From Flavobacterium lacus (GTDB taxonomy: Bacteria > Bacteroidota > Bacteroidia > Flavobacteriales > Flavobacteriaceae), in assembly GCF_003268815.1 (NCBI RefSeq), contig NZ_QLSV01000009.1, positions 100,366 through 164,365 on the forward strand: DNA of 64,000 nucleotides. Direction: 5' to 3'. Below, one piece after another: positions 36,535-45,590 of the stretch. The notes beneath the pieces were generated by a model that searched no databases, had not been told where the DNA came from, and worked only from the letters and a program-made list of their open reading frames with translations. Positions within the stretch are counted from its first letter, which is position 1. Each line of letters opens with the position of its first letter. The position numbers were made by a program, and so were the translations under genes.

Positions 36535-38793
36535 TTAAAGTTTACTAATTTTAAATTCTTTACTTCCATTTTCTGATTTTACTTTTACCAAGTAGATTGA
36601 TTTGGGTAAATCACTTAATTCGATTGAAAAAGCCATATCGTTCACTATTTTTGTGCGTATGAATTGCCCCAGAAGTGAGTAGATTTCCACTTGTTTTATA
36701 ACTGTATTATTAGCAATGTTTAATATAGAATTAACCGGATTTGGATAATAAACAAAATTTGAAAATTCATTATTTGCAACACTCAAAGTAAGCGAAACGG
36801 TTACTGCGAAAGGTTCACTTCTACATTCTCCATCAACATTAATAGCATAATAGGTTACGCCATCTTGAAGTAAAAAATCAGACGGTAAAGGAGAAAGATT
36901 TGCCAAAGCATCATTCAGAGATGCATACCAAATAACTGTTACTGGACTGATCACTATCGAACTTAGAGTGCTATTTGCTGAAAATGTCTGATTTGAATCA
37001 CCGCTCGGGGTTGCAGCTTGATTTACAATTACTGTCAATGAAGTTGTACTTGCACATTGTCCTGAATTTGGAGTAAATGTATAAGTTGTAGTTGCCGTAT
37101 TATTTAGAGCAGGTGACCAAAATCCAATAATTCCATTGTTAGAAGAAGTAGGCAAGGCTGCTAAAACTTCACCAGAGCAAATTGGTGAAACTTCGGTAAA
37201 TACCGGGTCAATTGAAGGTGTAATCGAAATAGTTACAACTGAGGTTATGGCACATTCGTCATCGTTTGGAATAAAACTATAGGTTGTAGTGGTGGTGTTA
37301 TTTAAGGCTGGTATCCAAGAGCCACTTATACCATCTGTTGAAACCGTTGGTAAAGGCGGAATCGATGAACCTTGGCAATACGTTGTTTGAAAATCAAAAG
37401 AAGGAATTGTACTGATGAAATCATGACCTGAAAAACCCCAACCCTTATTAAAAACAAGATTGTTTATAGCAGGAATTGCCTCTAGACCGTATTCTAAAAA
37501 AGTAGCTCCTAAAACTATATTATTTGGAGTATTGGGATTAGCATTCCAAGCTATAAGTGTTTGTGAATAATTTCGACAATCTAATCCAGAGCGGTCAATC
37601 ATTTCAGACATGTTAGTAACCGAACTAATGTTCCAATTGCCTAAATTATAATTAAAATTTTCTGCTTTAAAGAATATTCCTGACATATCGGTAACATTGG
37701 CAGTATTCCAGTTTTGAATAGCGTTACTACCTCCATTAGTAAAGGAAGATAGTGTAGAAAATGGAACCAAGAAACCATTAAAATCAGCCCTAAACATATT
37801 AGCCATAGTGGTAACATTTGCTGTATTCCAATTGCCTAAGTTTTGGTTAAATGAAAAAGCATTATTGAACATGTTAGACATATCAGTTACGTTTGATGTA
37901 TTCCAATTGCCAATATTTTGATTGAATAAAACCGCACCATTAAACATACCAGCCATATTAGTGACGTTTGAAGTATTCCAATTCCCAATATTTTGATTGA
38001 ACCCATACGGCGTAGTATTAAAAATACCCCAAGAGAACATTTCAGACATGTCTGTAACATTAGCCGTATTCCAGTTGCTTATATTTCTATTAAATGATTC
38101 TGCATCTTTAAACATTTTGCGCAAGTTGGTTACATTACTCGTATTCCAAGTACCGATGTTTTGATTAAAACTTACTGCTCCTTCAAACATGCTGGACATA
38201 TCAGTAACATTTGATGTATTCCAAAGGCTTAACGCTTGATTGAAATTAAAACAACCTCTAAACATGCCAGAAAGATTTGTGACATTTGAAATATTCCAAA
38301 AGTTGATATTAAATGGTCCGTTTAATTGTCCACATCCAGAAAACATGTTAGCCATACTCGTTACATTAGACAAATTTGGAATGTCAGTGGCAGTAACAGC
38401 TATAAGTGAGCTTCCGAAGAAACTTTCAGTAGTAAATGCATTTTCCATACTTATCCATTCTACCGTTCCCCATTGGTTAATTTCTGAAAAAGTAGAATTA
38501 TTTGCTAAAATAAACCTTTTGAAGTTTTGAGGTTGAATGCTTAAACGAATGCTAGCACCTTGAGGTAAACCAGGAATAGTAACGTTTGTCCCTTCAAAAG
38601 TGCCCGAACCTGAAGCAGCAGCAGCGGGAGGAAGTGTAACCCAAGAATAGGCAACAGGACCAGTTGTCACAGCTTCAAAACTTATAAGTGTTCCTCCAAA
38701 TATTGAACCCCAAGTTGTAATAAAAGGTTGTTTAGCAAATGCATTTAAACACAAAAACAACAACAAACTCGTTAAAGTAATTTTATTTTTCAT
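36535..38793 (-). CDS. BspA-like surface protein exported by the type IX system
   Basis: The 752-residue protein has a signal peptide (about 1-20), then about eleven 25-31-residue DUF285/BspA-type repeats (consensus FNQNIGNWNTSNVTDMSNMF, about 150-420), two Ig-like segments beginning near TYCQGSSIPPLPTVS and EVSPICSGEVLAALPTS, and a C-terminal type A sorting domain (about 680-752: FVYYPNPV ... IYSLLGQ ... YLVKV ... FKISKL). That tail is recognised by the type IX secretion system, so the protein should reach the cell surface or medium. BspA-like repeats in other bacteria are linked to adhesion. The DNA repeats at about 37600-38280 follow from the coding repeats. Confidence 0.92.
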   Translation of the reverse strand: MKNKITLTSLLLFLCLNAFAKQPFITTWGSIFGGTLISFEAVTTGPVAYSWVTLPPAAAASGSGTFEGTNVTIPGLPQGASIRLSIQPQNFKRFILANNSTFSEINQWGTVEWISMENAFTTESFFGSSLIAVTATDIPNLSNVTSMANMFSGCGQLNGPFNINFWNISNVTNLSGMFRGCFNFNQALSLWNTSNVTDMSSMFEGAVSFNQNIGTWNTSNVTNLRKMFKDAESFNRNISNWNTANVTDMSEMFSWGIFNTTPYGFNQNIGNWNTSNVTNMAGMFNGAVLFNQNIGNWNTSNVTDMSNMFNNAFSFNQNLGNWNTANVTTMANMFRADFNGFLVPFSTLSSFTNGGSNAIQNWNTANVTDMSGIFFKAENFNYNLGNWNISSVTNMSEMIDRSGLDCRNYSQTLIAWNANPNTPNNIVLGATFLEYGLEAIPAINNLVFNKGWGFSGHDFISTIPSFDFQTTYCQGSSIPPLPTVSTDGISGSWIPALNNTTTTTYSFIPNDDECAITSVVTISITPSIDPVFTEVSPICSGEVLAALPTSSNNGIIGFWSPALNNTATTTYTFTPNSGQCASTTSLTVIVNQAATPSGDSNQTFSANSTLSSIVISPVTVIWYASLNDALANLSPLPSDFLLQDGVTYYAINVDGECRSEPFAVTVSLTLSVANNEFSNFVYYPNPVNSILNIANNTVIKQVEIYSLLGQFIRTKIVNDMAFSIELSDLPKSIYLVKVKSENGSKEFKISKL

Positions 38794-38996
38794 AGTTTTT
38801 TTAACTAAAATTAGCTCACAATATGAGTGATTTTGAAAATTTAACTTTATTTTTACAATTGTTTATATTTTTAATTATTAACGAATTCTGAATAACGGAA
38901 GAAATTTGGAAAAAAAGTACCTTAATTATTTGGGTAATTATAGGGTAACGTCACCCCATCGTTTTGATAGAAGGAATCTACTGTTAAATTAATAAA

Positions 38997-39300
38997 CTAG
39001 AGGATAGAATAAACTGCCAAAATACTCCAGCTTTCATTTTGTGGATGATAATTTTGTCCTTTTACCCAGTTGAATTGACTATATATTTACGGTAGATTTT
39101 TACAAATAGAAACCATAAATCGGAATTTATCTTTCCGGTAAAACCTTTCTTTTCTAATTGAAAAACCGAACTTTTTTTAGACTGAAGCCAACACATATTT
39201 TGAATCAGAAATGAATAAAACAGGCGCATAAGGATTTTTTAGTTTTTCCAAACCAACAATTACTACCAATTATTCAATGCAGTTTATATTTTATAAATTA
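38997..39300 (-). pseudogene. rnhA: Decayed ribonuclease HI gene (rnhA remnant)
   Basis: Read on the minus strand, this gap contains broken pieces of RNase HI in the right order: IE-stop-LVVIVGLEKLKNPYA, VLFISDSKYVLASV, then in another frame EKKGFTGKINSDLW and KIYRKYIVNS, then in a third frame FNWVKGQNYHPQNESW and ILAV. These match the family pattern MELLAVI..LEKLK, SDSKYV, GF...KNPDLW, IYRKH and WVKGHNxHPQNERCDELAV. At least one in-frame stop and two frame changes are present, and the N-terminal third, including the first catalytic Asp, is gone. The call rests on recalled family sequence. The rest of the 38794-39345 gap shows nothing I can name. Confidence 0.78.
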
Positions 39301-39345
39301 AGACAACTATTGCAAAGTCGAGCAATATTAGTAGAATTTAAGATG

Positions 39346-40107
39346 CTACCTCGTAAACACCAACGTATTACCCTTACTCAAATTCGCATCAAATGCATAA
39401 CCTTCATAGTTAAACCCTTTCAAATCCTCAATGGTTTCGGCATTGGTATCAATAATGTAACGGACCATCATGCCTCTTGCCTTTTTGGCAAAAAAGCTAA
39501 TCATTTTTAATTTTCCGTCTTTGTAGTCTTTGAATTCAGGCGTGATGACAGGAACATTCAAGGCTTTCACATCCACGGCATCAAAATATTCGTTACTTGC
39601 TAAATTAATGAATAGTTCGTCTTTCTGAAGCTCGCTATTCAATTGCTTGGTAATTTTTGCTTTCCAAAATTCATAAAGGTTTTTGCTTTTACCAATTGGA
39701 AACTTAGTTCCCATTTCCAACCGATATGGCTGCATCAAATCCAATGGTTTCAACAAACCATATAATCCGGATAAAATGCGAAGTTTGTCTTGCAAAACGT
39801 CTAATTTTTCGGTTGGTAAGGTTTTAATATCCAAACCAATATACACATCGCCGTTAAAGGCAAAAATCGCTTGCCGTGAGTTTTCCGATGTAAAGTTATC
39901 CAAATCCCGTTCTTGGTTGCGTTGCCAATTCAAATCGGCTAATTTATCGGATATGTCCATCAATTCCATCAATTGCTTTGGCTTTTGCTTTTTCAATTGC
40001 TTGTTTATCAAATTCGCTTCTTTAATAAAACAAGAAACAGTGGATTGATTGGTGCGTAACGGACTTTCATAATCCAATGATTTAGCAGGTGATATAACGA
40101 TTTTCAT
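39346..40107 (-). CDS. yaaA: Peroxide stress protein YaaA
   Basis: The 253-residue protein matches the YaaA (DUF328) family from end to end: the start KIVISPAKSLDYE, FNGDVYIGLDIKTL, LRILSGLYGLLKPLDLMQPYRLEMG as separate conserved blocks, INLASNEYFDAV and ISFFAKKARG. In E. coli YaaA protects DNA and proteins from oxidative damage by lowering free iron and binds DNA. It stands alone, with a TATTTTTG box about 19 bases before the start codon (complement of 40126-40133). Confidence 0.95.
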   Translation of the reverse strand: MKIVISPAKSLDYESPLRTNQSTVSCFIKEANLINKQLKKQKPKQLMELMDISDKLADLNWQRNQERDLDNFTSENSRQAIFAFNGDVYIGLDIKTLPTEKLDVLQDKLRILSGLYGLLKPLDLMQPYRLEMGTKFPIGKSKNLYEFWKAKITKQLNSELQKDELFINLASNEYFDAVDVKALNVPVITPEFKDYKDGKLKMISFFAKKARGMMVRYIIDTNAETIEDLKGFNYEGYAFDANLSKGNTLVFTR

Positions 40108-40125
40108 AGTAATATTTTATAAATC

Positions 40126-40133
40126 CAAAAATA
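40126..40133 (-). promoter_or_regulatory. -7 promoter box of yaaA
   Basis: The minus strand reads TATTTTTG, an exact TAnnTTTG match giving a predicted leader of about 15 bases. No clear -33 element. Confidence 0.4.
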
Positions 40134-40281
40134 CAAATTGATTCCTAAATATCATATACGAAAAAATGGAAAGTATTGATTTGATTATCAATGAAAGTTA
40201 TATCGTTGATTCCTGCACTTCAACGAAAAAAATAGGTTTTACTAATTCACATGTTTACATTTGAATATCAAAAGTCTAAAA

Positions 40282-40791
40282 ATGAGAAAGTTAGTAAAAT
40301 TGTTATTCATTCTTTTTGCACCTCTTTTATGCATGGGTCAATCGTATTTTGACGAACAATCCTTTTCTCATGAAACCTCAAATGAATTAAAAGGAAATGC
40401 AATTTTATTGAATAGCGAAAAAAACAGAACCGCCAAAAATTCAGGAATGAATTTACTCTCATTTTCAGTTCAACCTTTAACCACTGAATTTTCAGATGAA
40501 GTAATGGTCTTAGAAATAGAAAGAATTGAGTTGGAAGAAAATAATTGTATAATTCAATTCAATGCCCCCAGTTATTGTGGTTACTCTTTTTTAGCAGAAA
40601 TTCAAATTTTAGATGATACGTTGAATCTGATTTACCAAGGATATGGTTCCTACACACTTGGTCATTGTCGCTATCTGTTTCAGTATGAAGTTCAAAAGGA
40701 ACATACTGAAAGTATGCTCAATTTAAAATACATCATGATCAACGGCAATCTTTCAACCAAAAAAGAATTAAGCAAAAAATTTGTGAATTAA
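40282..40791 (+). CDS. Hypothetical secreted protein
   Basis: I do not recognise this 169-residue protein. From the ATG at 40282 it has a clean signal peptide (MRKLVKLLFILFAPLLCMGQ), then a region of low complexity and a beta-rich C-terminal half with three cysteines (NNCIIQF, SYCGYSF, HCRYLF). Those could form disulfides outside the cytoplasm. A TTG start at 40261 is also open but less likely. Its last 24 bases overlap the convergent cmk gene. Confidence 0.65.
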   Translation: MRKLVKLLFILFAPLLCMGQSYFDEQSFSHETSNELKGNAILLNSEKNRTAKNSGMNLLSFSVQPLTTEFSDEVMVLEIERIELEENNCIIQFNAPSYCGYSFLAEIQILDDTLNLIYQGYGSYTLGHCRYLFQYEVQKEHTESMLNLKYIMINGNLSTKKELSKKFVN

Positions 40792-41454
40792 ATCTAAAAC
40801 CAACTCAAATTGTTCTCTTTTGGTCAAGGTTGAATTATCAATTTCAATCGCATCATGGGCTTTCACTAAAGGTGAGTCATCACGGTGGGTATCAATATAA
40901 TCTCTTTCTTGAACGTTTTGCAACACATCCTCATAGGAAACATTCTGCCCTTTTTCTGCCAGTTCATCAAAACGGCGTTTGGCTCGCGTGTGAGCACTGG
41001 CGGTCATGAATAACTTCAATTCGGCGTCCGGAAAAACGACTGTTCCAATGTCGCGACCATCCATTACGATGCCTTTATTTTTGCCCATGGCTTGTTGTTG
41101 CTCCACCAATTTGGCTCTCACTTCCGAAATTTCGGCAATTTTGCTTACCAAACGAGAAACTTCAATGGTGCGGATTTCATTTTCAATATTCACCTCATTC
41201 AAAAACATTTCTGCAAATCCTAAATCGGCATTAAACTGAAAATGAAGTTTGATTTCAGGTAATTTTTTTATCAAACCATCTGCATCTAAAAAATCTTCTG
41301 AAACCAAATTATGCTGCATCGCAAAATAGGTCACTGCACGATACATCGCTCCCGTATCTACATAAACATAGCCTAAATGATTGGCTAATTGTTTGGCTAA
41401 CGTACTTTTTCCGGTGGATGAAAATCCGTCGATGGCGATGGTAATGTGGTTCAT
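40768..41454 (-). CDS. cmk: Cytidylate kinase
   Basis: The 228-residue enzyme phosphorylates CMP and dCMP. The P-loop is IDGFSSTGKSTLAK (8-21), the nucleoside site VYVDTGAMYRAVTYF, then MDGRDIGTVVFPDAELK, and RDYIDTHRDDSPLVKA near the C-terminus. It lies on the same strand as porQ and lon upstream, but 332 bases of repeats separate it from porQ, so it probably has its own promoter. Confidence 0.97.
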   Translation of the reverse strand: MNHITIAIDGFSSTGKSTLAKQLANHLGYVYVDTGAMYRAVTYFAMQHNLVSEDFLDADGLIKKLPEIKLHFQFNADLGFAEMFLNEVNIENEIRTIEVSRLVSKIAEISEVRAKLVEQQQAMGKNKGIVMDGRDIGTVVFPDAELKLFMTASAHTRAKRRFDELAEKGQNVSYEDVLQNVQERDYIDTHRDDSPLVKAHDAIEIDNSTLTKREQFELVLDLIHKFFA

Positions 41455-41610
41455 TTTTCTGAGTTGCTGAGTAGCTAAATTTCTGAGTGGCTAAGATACG
41501 GTTTTTCAAAAATCAATAGCAATGACAATGGCAAAAAATCAACGACAATGGCAAAAATCAAGGTTTTAAACCTTTTAAACTCCTAAACCCTTAAACTTTT
41601 AAACTAATTT
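41455..41610. repeat. Mosaic of short repeats upstream of cmk
   Basis: This stretch holds degenerate copies of TGAGTTGCTGAGTAGCTAA (41461-41500), about two copies of the unit AATCAACGACAATGGCAAAA (41512-41560), and a TTAAAC/TTTAAAC-rich segment (41565-41610). No gene is visible. Confidence 0.65.
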
Positions 41611-41709
41611 GGGTGTGCCCCTCCGACAAGCTCCGGGTCGGGCTATCCGCTGCAAGTCCGCGTTCGTCGTGCCTCCTCTCTGTGGGCTTTCCGCTGCTAT
41701 CCCTCACAC
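41611..41709. repeat. GC-rich dispersed repeat, copy 1
   Basis: GTGCCCCTCCGACAAGCTCC, then GGGTCGGGCTATCCGCTGCAAGTCC-type sequence, stands out as GC-rich in an A/T-rich gap. Nearly the same text recurs at 63881-64000 and a diverged form at 62195-62332. I recall this family as common in Flavobacterium intergenic regions. Confidence 0.82.
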
Positions 41710-41760
41710 AATTCAGTGTAACAAAGTAGTACAAAAGAAATAATCTGCTCGAAACTTAAA

Positions 41761-41784
41761 ACTGTGACTGTGACTGTAACTGAA
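41761..41784. repeat. Hexanucleotide tandem repeat after porQ
   Basis: About four copies of ACTGTG or ACTGTA lie immediately after the porQ stop (minus strand), similar in placement to the heptamer repeat at 33611-33660. Confidence 0.65.
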
Positions 41785-41786
41785 AA

Positions 41787-42806
41787 CTACTGCAAATTGA
41801 TCATCAACCCAAACAAACTCGTATTGGCTGCCACAGTATACCTAGAGTAAGAATAATCAAAACGTACTTTATTAAAACGAAGACTAAACCCAGCTGAAAT
41901 TCCTGAAAAATGGCGTTGGTCTACAATTCGCAATTCTTCACCACGCCTAAAATTATAACCAACTCGAAGATTAAATGCTTTACCGGGAAATAATTCGGCT
42001 CCCAAGATCACGTGGCGAAGTGCATTGTTAAAAAACGAAACTTTTTCTTCATTCTGACCGCCATCTAATGTTCCCTCCGCTCTGGCTGGGTTAGAAAATG
42101 CAATATTCCATTGTTGTAAATTTTCTAACGTAATATGCCACCGAATCGGAACATTTTCGACTTCTTGCGAAATTCCGGCTATGATTTCCAACGGTAATTT
42201 TTCTTGCGTTCCGGCATAGGTTGTGAACTGAGTACCAATATTTCGAATCACTAAGGCAAAATTAATATCGTTGCGTTCATCAATATACAAAGCACCGATA
42301 TCCAAAGCTCCACCAAAGGAATTATAACTTTCTAACGTGGAAGTAATTAATTTAGCATTGGCACCAATATAAAAATCAGAAAAAGGAATGTTGTATGAAT
42401 AACCAAATGACAAGGCGGCTTCACTTCCGGTAAAATCGGCTGTTCGTGTTCCATTTTCATCATAACCTTCAAAATTACCGTAATTTACATAACTCACACC
42501 GGCATGAAATGTTTGAACGTGACGATCATACGTGTAAGCATAAGCGGCTGTACCATAGGTGATTTCACCAAAATAATTACCATAATTAACTGAGAGATGG
42601 TTATCCATTTCACTGTTAATGCTGGCGGGATTAAATATACCGGCATTGACGTCATAATCGTAATGTGTGATAATCTTGCCACCCAAAGCAGCCTGCCTGG
42701 GTGAAGTGACTAAGTTCAAAAACTGATACACGGATTGTCCGCCAATTTGACTATAGCTCACAGTACAAAAAAGAACAATGGTAAGACGTAAAAAGTTTTT
42801 AAACAT
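41787..42806 (-). CDS. porQ: Type IX secretion system protein PorQ
   Basis: The 339-residue protein has a signal peptide (about 1-20) and a beta-barrel outer-membrane body: QSVYQFLNLVTSPRQAALGG at the N-terminus, NPASINSEMDNHLSVNYGNY, and repeated amphipathic strands up to FGLMINLQ at the C-terminus. This matches PorQ, which with PorU, PorV and PorZ forms the attachment and cargo-processing part of the type IX system. It lies between cmk and lon on the same strand, an order I recall from other flavobacteria. Cargo is present in the same window (36535-38793). Confidence 0.92.
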   Translation of the reverse strand: MFKNFLRLTIVLFCTVSYSQIGGQSVYQFLNLVTSPRQAALGGKIITHYDYDVNAGIFNPASINSEMDNHLSVNYGNYFGEITYGTAAYAYTYDRHVQTFHAGVSYVNYGNFEGYDENGTRTADFTGSEAALSFGYSYNIPFSDFYIGANAKLITSTLESYNSFGGALDIGALYIDERNDINFALVIRNIGTQFTTYAGTQEKLPLEIIAGISQEVENVPIRWHITLENLQQWNIAFSNPARAEGTLDGGQNEEKVSFFNNALRHVILGAELFPGKAFNLRVGYNFRRGEELRIVDQRHFSGISAGFSLRFNKVRFDYSYSRYTVAANTSLFGLMINLQ

Positions 42807-42900
42807 TATAAACAGAACTCAGTTAGCTTATTGATAACGGTAATGCGAAGATATTATTTTTTGCTCAGTAAATTTATCTTAAAATAAAAATAAGTCAATA

Positions 42901-42935
42901 AAAAAGTTGGTGCTTTTTTAAGACACCAACTTTTT
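42901..42935 (-). terminator. Rho-independent terminator of lon
   Basis: A perfect 12-bp stem (AAAAAGTTGGTG with CACCAACTTTTT) has an 11-base loop and is flanked by A-rich sequence that reads as a U-run on the minus strand. Confidence 0.88.
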
Positions 42936-42951
42936 AAAATTACTTTATTTT

Positions 42952-45402
42952 TTATAGTGTTTTAGCATTTTTAGCTTTCTGATTAGTGATAGCCAACGCA
43001 ACAACTTCGCTCATTTCTTTAACATAATGAAAGGTTAAACCTGCTAAATATTCAGGTTTTATTTCATCAATATCGTATTTGTTGTCTGCACACAAAATAA
43101 TTTCTTTGATATTGGCTCTTTTAGCCGCAAGTATTTTTTCTTTAATTCCGCCTACCGGAAGCACTTTTCCGCGAAGGGTTATTTCGCCCGTCATAGCCAA
43201 GCTTTTTTTAATACGCTTTTGCGTTAAAACAGAAACTAATGACGTTAACATCGCTATGCCGGCACTTGGTCCGTCTTTGGGAGTGGCTCCTTCCGGAACG
43301 TGAATGTGTATGTTATAGTTTTGAAGCACTTCTTGATTTACACCTAACAATTCAGCATTTGACTTAATATATTCCATGGCAATAGTAGCCGATTCTTTCA
43401 TCACTGTACCTAAATTTCCGGTTAAGGTAAGTGTGCCTTTTCCTTTAGAAATTAACGATTCAATAAATAAAATATCTCCACCAACGCTCGTCCAAGCCAA
43501 ACCGGTAACAACACCAGCCACTTCATTTCCTTCCGATTTATCTCTCTCTAAACGAGGTGCTCCTAATGTTTTGATGATATCTTCATCTGTTACTTTCACA
43601 TTATATTCTTCCTCCATAGCGACCGATTTGGCTGCATGACGGATTACTTGTGCTAATTTTTGTTCCAAAGCTCGAACACCTGATTCGCGAGTATATCCTT
43701 CAATTACTTTTTCCAACTGACGTTTTCCGATGGTTAAGTGTTTAGTAGTTAAACCATGTTCTTTTAATTGTTTTGGAAATAAATGCTGACGAGCAATTTC
43801 TACTTTTTCTTCAATGGTGTAACCGGTCATTTTTATCACTTCCATTCTGTCTTTCAAAGCAGGCTGAATGCTGGTCATGGTGTTGGATGTGGCAATAAAC
43901 ATCACTTTCGATAAATCAAACCCCATTTCAAGGAAATTATCATAAAACTCCTTGTTTTGTTCAGGATCCAACACTTCTAATAAAGCAGAAGACGGATCTC
44001 CGGAATGACTTACAGATAATTTATCAATTTCATCTAACACAAAAACCGGATTAGAAGTTCCTGCTTTTTTTAAACTTTGCAAAATTCTTCCCGGCATGGC
44101 TCCAATGTAAGTTTTTCGATGTCCACGGATTTCAGCTTCATCGCGTAAACCACCCAAAGACATGCGAACATATTCTCTACCCAATGCTTTCGCAATAGAT
44201 TTTCCAATGGATGTTTTTCCAACTCCCGGAGGACCTGTTAGACAGATTATAGGCGATTTCATATCATTCCGCAGTTTCAAAACCGCTAAATGTTCAATGA
44301 TACGCTTTTTTACATCTTCTAGACCAAAATGATCTTTATCTAAAATCTTTTGAGCTCTTTTTAAATCAAAATTATCTTTGGAAAAATTGTTCCAAGGCAA
44401 TTCAAGAAACAACTCCAAATAATTTCGCAGGATACCAAAATCTGGCGATTGCGGATTGGTTCGTTGTAACTTTGAAATTTCCTTTTCAAAATGTTTTTCA
44501 ACTTTTTCGTCCCATTTCTTACCTTTTGCCTTCACTCGCATTTCATCAATTTCCTGATCATACGAAACACCACCCAATTCTTCTTGAATGGTTTTCATCT
44601 GCTGATGCAAAAAATATTCTCTTTGCTGTTGGTCTAAATCAATACGTACTTTGGACTGAATATCATTTTTTAACTCCAACTTTTGCAATTCTGTATTCAT
44701 GTATCGCAAGGTGGAAAGAGCTCTTTCTTTTAAAATATTCATTGATAACAAATCTTGTTTTTCTTTCACATCTAAATTCATGTTAGAAGAAACAAAATTG
44801 ATTAAGAACGATTGACTTTCAATATTTTTGATCGCAAAAGTAGCCTCGGTTGGAATATTCGGACTCTCTTTTATAATTTTTATCGCAATTTCTTTGACCG
44901 AATCAATGATTGCTCCAAACTCTGTATCGGTTACGCTGGGTCTTTTTTCAGGAACTTCTTTAATCAACGCATTGATATAAGGTTCTTCTGAAATGACTTT
45001 GCTGATTTGAAAACGTTTTTTTCCTTGCAAAATAACCGTTACGTTTCCATCAGGCATTTTTAATACGCGAAGAATTTGAGCCACCGTTCCTATTTGATGA
45101 ATATCATCTCGGGTTGGATCTTCAATATCTTCATCTTTTTGAGCTACAACGCCAATTATTTTACCTGCGGCGTTGGCATCATTAATTAGTTTTATAGATT
45201 TATCTCTTCCCGCAGTAATTGGAATTACAACTCCCGGAAAAAGTACGGTGTTTCTAAGTGGTAAAATTGCTATTGAATTAGGCAATTCTTCATTCGCCAT
45301 TTCTTCTTCATCTTCGGGTGTAAGAAGCGGAATTAAATCGGCTTCTGTGTCGAAATCATGAAGTGACATTTTGTCAAGTGTTAAGATATTGTGGTTTGAC
45401 AT
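42952..45402 (-). CDS. lon: Lon protease (endopeptidase La)
   Basis: The 816-residue ATP-dependent protease degrades misfolded and regulatory proteins. The N-terminal substrate-binding LAN domain begins near 44 (SIAILPLRNTVLFPGVVIPI). The AAA+ module has Walker A LTGPPGVGKTSIGK and Walker B VFVLDEIDKL. The C-terminal peptidase has the Ser-Lys dyad S713 (PKDGPSAGIAM) and K756 (GGIKEK). It starts with a short extra N-terminal segment of about 40 residues. A TATATTTG box is 50 bases upstream and a strong terminator follows, so it is a single-gene unit. Confidence 0.98.
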   Translation of the reverse strand: MSNHNILTLDKMSLHDFDTEADLIPLLTPEDEEEMANEELPNSIAILPLRNTVLFPGVVIPITAGRDKSIKLINDANAAGKIIGVVAQKDEDIEDPTRDDIHQIGTVAQILRVLKMPDGNVTVILQGKKRFQISKVISEEPYINALIKEVPEKRPSVTDTEFGAIIDSVKEIAIKIIKESPNIPTEATFAIKNIESQSFLINFVSSNMNLDVKEKQDLLSMNILKERALSTLRYMNTELQKLELKNDIQSKVRIDLDQQQREYFLHQQMKTIQEELGGVSYDQEIDEMRVKAKGKKWDEKVEKHFEKEISKLQRTNPQSPDFGILRNYLELFLELPWNNFSKDNFDLKRAQKILDKDHFGLEDVKKRIIEHLAVLKLRNDMKSPIICLTGPPGVGKTSIGKSIAKALGREYVRMSLGGLRDEAEIRGHRKTYIGAMPGRILQSLKKAGTSNPVFVLDEIDKLSVSHSGDPSSALLEVLDPEQNKEFYDNFLEMGFDLSKVMFIATSNTMTSIQPALKDRMEVIKMTGYTIEEKVEIARQHLFPKQLKEHGLTTKHLTIGKRQLEKVIEGYTRESGVRALEQKLAQVIRHAAKSVAMEEEYNVKVTDEDIIKTLGAPRLERDKSEGNEVAGVVTGLAWTSVGGDILFIESLISKGKGTLTLTGNLGTVMKESATIAMEYIKSNAELLGVNQEVLQNYNIHIHVPEGATPKDGPSAGIAMLTSLVSVLTQKRIKKSLAMTGEITLRGKVLPVGGIKEKILAAKRANIKEIILCADNKYDIDEIKPEYLAGLTFHYVKEMSEVVALAITNQKAKNAKTL

Positions 45403-45451
45403 ATGCTAAATTGGGTCAATTTGTCATTAATAATTTTCTGATAAAGGATAT

Positions 45452-45459
45452 CAAATATA
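45452..45459 (-). promoter_or_regulatory. -7 promoter box of lon
   Basis: The minus strand reads TATATTTG, an exact TAnnTTTG match, giving a predicted leader of about 45 bases. I see no heat-shock operator (CIRCE or similar). Confidence 0.45.
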
Positions 45460-45548
45460 ATTCATCTTGTTGATACTGAGTTATAAAAACGTACAAAAAC
45501 GATGAAATGCATTTTCTCTACTTTCAATAGTCAAAATACATGCCATAA

Positions 45549-45573
45549 AAAAATCCCGACAAGCGGGATTTAG
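45549..45573 (-). terminator. Rho-independent terminator after the lipoprotein gene
   Basis: An 8-bp stem (AAATCCCG with CGGGATTT) and a 5-base loop are followed by a run of U on the minus strand. Confidence 0.8.
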
Positions 45574-45590
45574 TTATAAAATATACTTGT

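Noticed and set aside
37600..38290. Non-coding tandem DNA repeats.
   Set aside because: They are explained by the DUF285 protein repeats of the BspA-like gene.
39277..39510. 77-codon frame on the plus strand.
   Set aside because: It overlaps the end of yaaA and the rnhA remnant, and has no recognisable sequence.
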